Assembly: GCA_045585895.1 (NCBI GenBank) | Contig: JAZMZI010000034.1 | Location: 1 to 10,836 of the forward strand | Length of the DNA stretch: 10,836 nt | Source: SVTX01 sp045585895 | GTDB taxonomy: Bacteria > Bacillota > Clostridia > Oscillospirales > CAG-272 | Direction: 5' to 3' | In this document: piece after piece, positions 5,805 to 10,836 of the stretch | Layout of the letters: every line of letters starts with the position of its first letter | How positions within the stretch are numbered: the first letter of the stretch is position 1 | The notes under the pieces: generated by a model | What the model was told of the DNA's origin: nothing | Databases searched by the model: none | The model's input: the letters and a program-made list of their open reading frames with translations, nothing else | Translations under genes and position numbers: made by a program

Positions 5805-7007
5805 ATGGAACAGAACACAAGAAAAGTAGGTACAGTTTCCCGCGGTATCCGTTGCCCCATCTTCCGTGAGGGTGATGATCTCGCGGCTATCGTAACCGAT
5901 ACCGTTCTCGAAGCGGCCGAGTGCGAGGGATTCTCTCTTCGTGACAAGGACGTTATTTCGATCACCGAGTCGGTTGTAGCCCGCGTTCAGGGTAACTACG
6001 TATCGGTTGACGACATTGCAACCGACGTCAGAGCCAAGCTTGGCGGCGGCACCGTCGGCGTTATCTTCCCCATCCTTTCCCGTAACCGCTTCGCTATCTG
6101 CCTCCGCGGTATAGCTAAAGGCTGCAAGAAGGTAGTGCTTATGCTCAGCTATCCCTCCGACGAGGTCGGTAACCACCTCGTTACCATGGACGCTATCGAT
6201 AATTCGGGCGTTAACCCCTACAGCGACGTTCTTTCTCTCGAAAAATACCGTGAGCTTTTCGGCTACGAGAAGCACGAATTCACCGGCGTTGATTACGTAG
6301 AATACTACGGCGACCTCATTAAAGAGTGCGGCGCCGAGGTAGAGATCATCTTCGCTAATCAGGCAAAGGCTATCCTTCCCTACGCAGATCACATCATCAA
6401 CTGCGACATTCACACCAGAGCGCGCACCAAGAGAATACTTCTCCAGAACGGCGCGAAGGTAGTCTGCTCTCTTGACGACCTTATGACCGCTCCCATCAAC
6501 GGCAGCGGATGCAACGAAAAGTACGGTCTTCTCGGCTCTAATAAGTCCACCGAGGACACCGTTAAGCTCTTCCCTCGCGAGTGCCGTGCTCTCGTTCTTG
6601 ACATTCAGGCAAGAATTCTTGAGAGAACCGGCAAGAAGGTAGAAGTAATGGTCTACGGCGATGGCGCGTTCAAGGATCCTCAGGGTAAGATCTGGGAGCT
6701 CGCAGACCCCGTTGTTTCCCCCGCGTACACCGACGGCCTTATCGGTACTCCCAACGAGCTTAAGCTCAAGTACCTCGCAGACAACGATTTCAAGGATCTT
6801 TCCGGTGAGGAGCTTAAGGCTGCAATCTCGGCTTCTATCAAGGCAAAGGACGGCTCAAGCCTCGTTGGTAACATGGCTTCTCAGGGTACTACCCCCCGTC
6901 AGCTTACCGACCTTATCGGCTCGCTCTGCGACCTTACTTCCGGTTCCGGTGACAAGGGTACTCCCGTAGTTCTCGTTCAGGGTTATTTCGATAACTACAC
7001 CAACTAA
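5805..7007 (+). CDS. CofE-like protein (F420-0:gamma-glutamyl ligase family)
   Basis: A 400-aa cytoplasmic protein that resembles the coenzyme F420-0:L-glutamate ligase family (COG1478). That family adds glutamate to F420 or related acceptors in a GTP/metal-dependent reaction. Recognisable stretches are GIRCPIFREGDDL near the start, the ISITESVVARVQG strand/loop (51-63), VGVIFPILSRNRFA (84-97), NCDIHTRART (199-208) and MVYGDGAFKDP (282-292). Most Clostridia make no F420, and homologues of this length are common there with unknown acceptor, so the exact reaction is open. The start follows AGGAG with nine bases of spacing. Codons are strongly biased (AAG over AAA, many GTT/CTC/ACC), which together with tandem strong promoters suggests high expression. 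Followed by a hairpin and then guaA. Confidence 0.75.
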   Translation: MEQNTRKVGTVSRGIRCPIFREGDDLAAIVTDTVLEAAECEGFSLRDKDVISITESVVARVQGNYVSVDDIATDVRAKLGGGTVGVIFPILSRNRFAICLRGIAKGCKKVVLMLSYPSDEVGNHLVTMDAIDNSGVNPYSDVLSLEKYRELFGYEKHEFTGVDYVEYYGDLIKECGAEVEIIFANQAKAILPYADHIINCDIHTRARTKRILLQNGAKVVCSLDDLMTAPINGSGCNEKYGLLGSNKSTEDTVKLFPRECRALVLDIQARILERTGKKVEVMVYGDGAFKDPQGKIWELADPVVSPAYTDGLIGTPNELKLKYLADNDFKDLSGEELKAAISASIKAKDGSSLVGNMASQGTTPRQLTDLIGSLCDLTSGSGDKGTPVVLVQGYFDNYTN

Positions 7008-7289
7008 GGAATGCGAAGGGATGCGTGGGATGCGCGTGGGGAACTTTTGAAAAAGTTCCCCACACCCCTCAAAACTTTCCCGAAAAAAGGAATAAGTATA
7101 GCCTTTCAGTCCTTTGAAGCGGGACCTATTTAAATCGAAGCACATCTGCTATCGTGTTGCAAGTCCCTCTAAATTATACAGCATTTGATAATAAAACCAT
7201 TTTTTGAAAGTTTTTGGATCCTTAAACCTTTTTCCTAAAAAGGTTTAAGTGGGTGCAGGGCAACGCCCTGCAAAGAAAGGAATTGAAAT
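7008..7289. repeat. Inverted hairpin modules between the CofE-like gene and guaA
   Basis: A 13-bp stem GTGGGGAACTTTT/AAAAGTTCCCCAC (7036-7063) is followed by CTCAAAACTTTC. Downstream, in mirror order, GAAAGTTTTTGGATC precedes a perfect 13-bp stem CTTAAACCTTTTT/AAAAAGGTTTAAG (7221-7249). A third perfect hairpin, TGCAGGGC/GCCCTGCA (7254-7272), ends just before the guaA ribosome site AAAGGA (7276-7281). The two outer hairpins plus the AAAACTTTC arms flank about 105 bp as a large imperfect inverted repeat. From general familiarity such hairpins are dispersed in related genomes. No clear promoter or purine riboswitch was seen. Confidence 0.6.
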
Positions 7290-8288
7290 ATGAGCAACGT
7301 TCGTCCCGAAACAATGGAAAGAATTACGAACTTTGACCTCGCTAACGCTTTTATTGACGAGCAGGTCAAGGAGATCAGAGCGCAGGTTGGCGACAAGAAG
7401 GTTCTTCTCGCTCTCTCCGGTGGAGTTGACTCCTCGGTAGTTGCCGCTCTTCTTATCAAGGCAATCGGCAAGCAGTTGGTTTGCGTACACGTTAACCACG
7501 GTCTTATGAGAAAGGGTGAAAGCGAGGCGGTTATCGACGTTTTCGGCAAGAACCTCGACGCAAACCTTATTTACATCGACGCAACCGACCGTTATCTCGA
7601 TCTTTTAGCAGGCGTAGCTGACCCCGAAACAAAGAGAAAGATAATCGGTAAGGAATTTATTGAGATCTTCGCTGAGGAAGCAAGAAAGCTTGAGGGCATC
7701 GAGTTCTTGGCACAGGGTACTATCTACCCGGACATTCTTGAGAGCGTTAAGGCGGCAGAGGGCAAGAAGGCAGTTAAGTCTCACCACAACGTGGGCGGTC
7801 TTCCCGAGGATCTTAACTTTGAGCTTGTTGAGCCTATCAAGCTTCTCTTCAAGGACGAGGTAAGAGTAGTTGGCGAAGCCCTCGGTCTTCCCCACGCTAT
7901 GGTTTACCGTCAGCCCTTCCCCGGACCCGGACTTGGCGTAAGATGTCTCGGTGCTATCACCCGTGACCGTCTCCACGCGCTCCGCGAGGCAGATGCAATT
8001 CTCCGCGACGAGTTCGATAAGAACGGTCTTGCAGAGAAGGTATGGCAGTATTTCGTAGTTATCCCCGATATCAAGAGCGTTGGCGTTAAGGACGACTCCA
8101 GATACGAGGGTTGGCCCGCGATCATCCGCGCCGTAAATACCAAGGATGCTATGACCGCTACCATCGAGGAAATCCCCTATGCGGTTCTTCATAAGATCTG
8201 CGCGAGAATTACCTCTGAGGTCGATGGAATTAACCGCGTGCTTTACGATATCACTCCTAAGCCTACAGGAACCATCGAGTGGGAATAA
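7290..8288 (+). CDS. guaA: GMP synthetase, ATP-pyrophosphatase subunit (no glutaminase domain)
   Basis: A 332-aa protein that amidates XMP to GMP in purine synthesis. It matches only the C-terminal half of the usual roughly 510-aa GuaA. It begins with the short linker into the PP-loop ATPase (SGGVDSS, 43-49), continues with AQGTIYPD (141-148), SHHNVGGLP (164-172) and PFPGPGLGVR (209-218), and ends with the dimerisation domain and the hallmark KPTGTIEWE. The class I glutamine amidotransferase domain (Cys-His-Glu) is absent and no remnant is seen upstream, so it must use free ammonia or a separate subunit, as in archaeal GuaAa/GuaAb. The start follows AAAGGA by eight bases. Codons are strongly biased, as in the preceding gene. 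Its last 13 bases recur at the right edge of the window. Confidence 0.92.
   Translation: MSNVRPETMERITNFDLANAFIDEQVKEIRAQVGDKKVLLALSGGVDSSVVAALLIKAIGKQLVCVHVNHGLMRKGESEAVIDVFGKNLDANLIYIDATDRYLDLLAGVADPETKRKIIGKEFIEIFAEEARKLEGIEFLAQGTIYPDILESVKAAEGKKAVKSHHNVGGLPEDLNFELVEPIKLLFKDEVRVVGEALGLPHAMVYRQPFPGPGLGVRCLGAITRDRLHALREADAILRDEFDKNGLAEKVWQYFVVIPDIKSVGVKDDSRYEGWPAIIRAVNTKDAMTATIEEIPYAVLHKICARITSEVDGINRVLYDITPKPTGTIEWE
8276..8288 (+). other. Putative left attachment site in the 3' end of guaA
   Basis: CGAGTGGGAATAA, encoding the last residues and stop of GuaA, is repeated exactly at 10822-10834 in the same orientation. The 3' end of guaA is a known insertion hotspot of tyrosine-recombinase islands. 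No integrase is visible inside the window, so the site assignment is inferred from the repeat and its position. Confidence 0.55.
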
Positions 8289-8345
8289 AGCATTTGTCCA
8301 AGCACAATCGATAACAGCTTAAAAAGCCAAAATCGAATATTCTTA

Positions 8346-8383
8346 AAAAGCCTTGTAAAAGCAATTTTACAGGGCTTTTCTTT
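8346..8383 (+). terminator. Rho-independent terminator of guaA
   Basis: AAAAGCC-t-TGTAAAA (8346-8360) pairs with TTTTACA-g-GGCTTTT (8365-8379) around a GCAA loop, with one G-T wobble. It is followed by CTTT, an adequate U-tract. Confidence 0.85.
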
Positions 8384-8399
8384 ATCCCATTGACACACA

Positions 8400-8429
8400 T
8401 CATTCCCACTCAATCGTTCCAGCAGGCTT
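8400..8429 (-). pseudogene. Inverted fragment of a guaA 3' end (KPAGTIEWE-stop)
   Basis: On the minus strand these bases read AAG CCT GCT GGA ACG ATT then GAG TGG GAA TGA, that is KPAGTIEWE and a stop, the universal C-terminus of GMP synthetase. Homology to a guaA gene upstream on that strand cannot be seen; the preceding bases are AT-rich and non-matching. The codons differ from the intact guaA (KPTGTIEWE), so it is not a simple local inversion of the same copy. It shares GAGTGGGAAT with both putative attachment sites. Likely a captured attachment fragment or the last trace of another guaA. An ATG two codons upstream makes an 11-codon mini-ORF, probably by chance. Confidence 0.7.
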
Positions 8430-8761
8430 ATCCATTATTATTTAATAATAAAAACAGAGTAAATTTGCGACGAAAAGGCATAGGGGTATATAAATATATT
8501 CCCAAGCCATAAAAGCTTGTTTTTACATTGATTTTATTATTGTTTTTATTATGGTGATGTTTTAATAGCTGTAATAACTTTTGGTACTGTTGATGTAGTT
8601 GATGTTGATAATGGTTGTTGCTATATAAATATATATTCTATCCCATCTGAAAACCGCAAAGAAAATATTATATTTATTATATCTTTCCTTGCTACAATTC
8701 TAAACACGGTGCAGAATATTTGAATTTGTCTTTTCAAGCTGTACCGAATTGTTTTGTAACA

Positions 8762-8962
8762 GCATTTGCCAAAGGCAAATGCAATTAAATCCGCCCAAGA
8801 AGGCGGAATAAATCTGCTACGCAGATGAAATCCGAGCAAAGCTCGGATGAAGTCGCTGCGGCGATGGCGGATATAATTCAACCGAAAACGCAGTTTTCGA
8901 CCTCATCCGCGCAAGCGGACTTCATCACATTAGTGACTTCATCCCAAAATTTATTTTGGGAT
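8762..8962. repeat. Array of nine short hairpins leading into a four-helix-bundle gene
   Basis: Hairpins lie at 8762-8782 (GCATTTGCC), 8791-8806 (CCGCC), 8812-8826 (ATCTGC), 8830-8848 (ATCCGAGC), 8853-8864 (TCGC), 8883-8899 (CGAAAAC), 8906-8919 (TCCGC), 8925-8936 (TCAC) and 8941-8962 (ATCCCAAAAT). All have perfect stems, and loops are mostly 2-6 nt. The stems differ but the linkers are alike: GATGAAAT and GATGAAGT in the left half, and the reverse complement GACTTCATC in the right half. The array therefore flips polarity around 8865-8905. The last hairpin ends eight bases before the ribosome site of the next gene. Confidence 0.85.
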
Positions 8963-8982
8963 TTCATTCAAAGGAGCTTGCC

Positions 8983-9324
8983 ATGAGAGAAAATAAGCTT
9001 GCGGACTTATCAATGACTTTTGCTATTAACGCTTTAGAGTTGGCAAATTTAGTCGAAGGACACTACTCTCTCAAAAATCAATTTGAGCGATCTGCCACAA
9101 GCATAGGTGCGAACATTAGAGAGGCAAATTACGCTCATAGCAAAGCTGATTTTCTATCCAAGCTTCAAATTGCCTTGAAAGAATGTTATGAAACTGAATA
9201 TTGGTTGGAATTGTTTGCAAAAGCAAAAATTGTTGAAGAGTTGGAAGTTAAACCTCTTCTACACGATTGCGGTGAAATTCGTCGCATCCTGGTTTCTTCA
9301 ATTACAACTTTGAAAAACAAATAA
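8983..9324 (+). CDS. Four-helix-bundle protein (23S rRNA IVS/S23-like, Avd-related)
   Basis: A 113-aa, all-helical small protein. The central signature NQFERSATSIGANIREAN and the following SKADFLSKLQIALKECYETEYWLELF match the TIGR02436/S23 four-helix-bundle family. That family includes proteins encoded in 23S rRNA intervening sequences and is related to the Avd accessory protein of diversity-generating retroelements. Proteins of this fold form pentameric barrels with a basic surface that binds nucleic acid. The start at 8983 follows AAAGGAG; an upstream in-frame TTG lies within the last hairpin and is unlikely. No rRNA, reverse transcriptase or template repeat is nearby, so neither the IVS nor the DGR role applies here. 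The immediate partner is the hairpin array upstream, which suggests that the protein may bind it. Confidence 0.88.
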   Translation: MRENKLADLSMTFAINALELANLVEGHYSLKNQFERSATSIGANIREANYAHSKADFLSKLQIALKECYETEYWLELFAKAKIVEELEVKPLLHDCGEIRRILVSSITTLKNK

Positions 9325-9420
9325 GGTTTTTAAGTGGCTTGGAAGCCTTGTTACAAGCCGCTCTTTGCATATTTCGCATTTTGCGTGACAACACTTTTGA
9401 CAAACTTTTAGGAGACAATT

Positions 9421-10686
9421 ATGGTTATAGCAAATAATTTTACCGGCGCAAATGACAGCGAGATATTGAACAACGCCGTACAAGACAGAGGAGCGGACGG
9501 AATTGTGGTGATACCGCCGCGTCAGATAGATGAAACGCGAGATTATTGGCTTTTGGACAGTGCTATCCTTTTGCCCGAAAATACCACCGTTATTTTGCAA
9601 AACGTAAAAATAAAGCTGTCCGACAGGTGTAGAGATAACTTTTTCAGAACCGCAAACTGCGGATTGGGTATAGATGATCCGTTGCCGATTCGCAACGTAC
9701 ATATTCGCGGAGAGGGCACGTGTCTTCTTGAGGGCGCAGATCACCCTCGCGCAACCGGAGACTCCACAAAGCTTCAGCACGCCCCTTGTCCGCATTTCCC
9801 CAAGGATATTTGCAATGTTGCCGATTGGATTCCTGGAGAACGCAGAACCCCCGAAACTCTGGATTTTTGGGATATCCACAACCATTCTTACGGCACGGAC
9901 GCAGGCAAAGAAGGTGAATCTCAATACGGAGATTGGCGCGGCATCGGAATTCTTTTTGCCAACACCGAGGATTTCTCTATTTCGGGACTTCGTATCAAGG
10001 ACTCTCACGGTTGGGCAATTTCGTTAGAAGCCTGCTCTCATGGACGCATTGAAAAAATTGATTTTGATGCCCGAATGCACAAGATGATCGACGGAATATA
10101 TATGAATACCGAAAATCAGGACGGTATTGACCTAAGAAACGGATGCCATCACATCGTAATTTCCGATATAACCGGCAACACGGGAGACGACGTAATTGCG
10201 CTTACCGCCATTGCCCCAAATAGCACATACCGTCCCGGTGGATCGTTGAGATCGACTCACGTCATGCACAACGATTGGTCAAAACGCGAAAAGGATATTC
10301 ACGATATAATCATCAAAAACGTAATTGCACATTCCTATCTTTGCTACGTGATTCGTCTGCTTCCCGCTATGGCAAGCGTTTATAACGTAGTGATCGACGG
10401 TGTCATTGACACGCAACCAAATCAAAATTTGAATTACGGCGGAACAATTCTGCTCGGTTGCGATGACGGTGAATACGGAAAAAACGAGCGGGACGGTATG
10501 AGAAATATTTTTGTGTCAAACGTTTCCTGCAACAGCAGATATGCTATTGAAGTAGCCGGATTTTTAACCGATTCGGTGATAACGAACGTTGTCAATCGCA
10601 ATCCGAAATGCGAAACCATTACGGTCGACCGTGAAAATGGATTGAACAATGTATCTATCTCAAATGTGATCGCAACAAAAGTATAA
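9421..10686 (+). CDS. Right-handed beta-helix protein, GH28/pectate-lyase-like
   Basis: A 421-aa protein. The start, after AGGAG, shows the pectate-lyase superfamily entry (FTGANDSEILNNAV, 7-20; DGIVVIPP, 26-33). Repeated coils follow (NVHIRGEG, FSISGLRIKDSHGWAI). The polygalacturonase-like core is at 229-260: NTENQDGIDLRN, then ISDITGNTGDDVIAL with the paired Asp256-Asp257. The third GH28 motif, GHG, is not found, and the RxK motif appears as VIRLL (Arg312, Lys missing). There is no signal peptide. It may therefore act on intracellular oligosaccharides with altered chemistry, or be a non-hydrolytic relative. It lies in the putative island after the four-helix-bundle gene, separated by 96 bp containing a hairpin (AGTGGCTTG/CAAGCCGCT, 9330-9359). 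Confidence 0.78.
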   Translation: MVIANNFTGANDSEILNNAVQDRGADGIVVIPPRQIDETRDYWLLDSAILLPENTTVILQNVKIKLSDRCRDNFFRTANCGLGIDDPLPIRNVHIRGEGTCLLEGADHPRATGDSTKLQHAPCPHFPKDICNVADWIPGERRTPETLDFWDIHNHSYGTDAGKEGESQYGDWRGIGILFANTEDFSISGLRIKDSHGWAISLEACSHGRIEKIDFDARMHKMIDGIYMNTENQDGIDLRNGCHHIVISDITGNTGDDVIALTAIAPNSTYRPGGSLRSTHVMHNDWSKREKDIHDIIIKNVIAHSYLCYVIRLLPAMASVYNVVIDGVIDTQPNQNLNYGGTILLGCDDGEYGKNERDGMRNIFVSNVSCNSRYAIEVAGFLTDSVITNVVNRNPKCETITVDRENGLNNVSISNVIATKV

Positions 10687-10698
10687 TGAATCTTTTAT

Positions 10699-10726
10699 CG
10701 GTGATACCATTTTGATACCGTTTTTT
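10699..10726 (+). terminator. Weak terminator after the beta-helix gene
   Basis: CGGTG at 10699-10703 can pair with TACCG at 10716-10720 (one G-T wobble), followed by T6 (10721-10726). The stem is short. The same segment contains a direct repeat TGATACC (10702-10708 and 10713-10719), so its hairpin reading is uncertain. Confidence 0.4.
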
Positions 10727-10821
10727 CGTAGACTCCATAGATAAAGCGGAAAAAGGCGGTCAAATCCCCCGAAAAACCGCACGAAAAGACCTCAATTCAC
10801 TCATTATAATGCTAATTTAAG

Positions 10822-10834
10822 CGAGTGGGAATAA
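10822..10834 (+). other. Putative right attachment site (copy of guaA 3' end)
   Basis: CGAGTGGGAATAA is an exact 13-bp repeat of the guaA terminus at 8276-8288. It is here outside any coding frame and at the end of a 130-bp non-coding stretch. Together the two copies bracket about 2.55 kb holding the hairpin array, the four-helix-bundle gene and the beta-helix gene. Confidence 0.5.
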
Positions 10835-10836
10835 TA

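Larger units (their letters stand above)
8289..8982. other. 694-bp AT-rich gap: terminator, guaA fragment, hairpin array
   Basis: After guaA come its terminator (8346-8383) and an inverted guaA 3'-end fragment (8400-8429). An AT-rich stretch (about 8430-8760) follows, with imperfect GTTGATG repeats near 8590-8615 and no recognisable gene. The nine-hairpin array (8762-8962) leads up to the next ribosome site. A weak promoter candidate is TTGATG (8599-8604) with TATATA (8622-8627), 17 bp apart. Confidence 0.6.

Noticed and set aside
7008..7289. Purine riboswitch upstream of guaA
   Set aside because: No purine-aptamer core with its conserved loop sequences was recognised. The space is filled by simple hairpins.
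8621..8881. 86-aa minus-strand ORF
   Set aside because: It runs through the hairpin array and AT-rich DNA, lacks a ribosome site and matches no family that I recognise.
8983..9324. 23S rRNA intervening sequence or diversity-generating retroelement accessory gene
   Set aside because: No rRNA sequence, reverse transcriptase or template/variable repeat pair is in the window. Only the protein fold is shared.
9298..10008. 236-aa minus-strand ORF opposite the beta-helix gene
   Set aside because: It is antisense to a well-supported gene, its composition is odd (many Cys, Arg and Val without domains), and it has no family signature.

Overview
The window looks like part of a chromosome from an anaerobic gut-type Clostridia member (Bacillota, Oscillospirales/Christensenellales-like). 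The grounds are strong AGGAGG-type ribosome sites, sigma-70-like TTGACA/TATAAT promoters, typical Clostridia gene families, and GC-moderate genes separated by AT-rich or hairpin-rich spacers. The taxonomy is an inference; no rRNA marker is present.

Layout. (1) Positions 1-559 hold no convincing large gene. They contain an array of eight short hairpins (160-322), a good promoter (344-371), an unexplained roughly 180-nt tRNA-flavoured transcript candidate, and a strong bidirectional terminator (520-559). (2) Positions 560-3159 are a minus-strand, tightly overlapping four-gene operon. In transcription order it encodes a membrane-tethered MerR-type regulator with a zinc ribbon, a PLDc_N mini membrane protein, an ABC ATPase and an ABC-2 permease. 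The leading promoter region carries a MerR-style 19-bp-spacer promoter. (3) Positions 3160-3434 form a divergent promoter region in which a perfect 12-bp inverted repeat sits in the spacers of two opposed promoters. On its right lie a FliB-like cysteine-cluster protein and then an unrecognised cysteine-rich membrane protein. (4) Positions 5285-5804 are a gap with hairpins and two tandem near-perfect promoters driving a CofE-like (F420-0:glutamate ligase family) gene. (5) A spacer with inverted hairpin modules precedes guaA, which encodes only the ATP-pyrophosphatase/dimerisation half of GMP synthetase and lacks the fused glutaminase domain. (6) Positions 8276-10836 look like a small accessory island. 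A 13-bp sequence at the extreme 3' end of guaA (a known integration hotspot) recurs exactly at the right edge of the window, about 2.55 kb away. A guaA 3'-end fragment encoding KPAGTIEWE lies just inside in inverted orientation. The cargo is a nine-hairpin palindrome array leading directly into a four-helix-bundle (S23/Avd-like) gene, and a cytoplasmic GH28/pectate-lyase-like beta-helix protein.

The most interesting signals are the guaA-targeted island boundaries, the two hairpin arrays whose spacers flip polarity around a centre (one attached to a four-helix-bundle gene), the standalone GMP synthetase subunit, and the shared operator-like repeat between the divergent promoters. No integrase, CRISPR, rRNA or intact tRNA gene was found.
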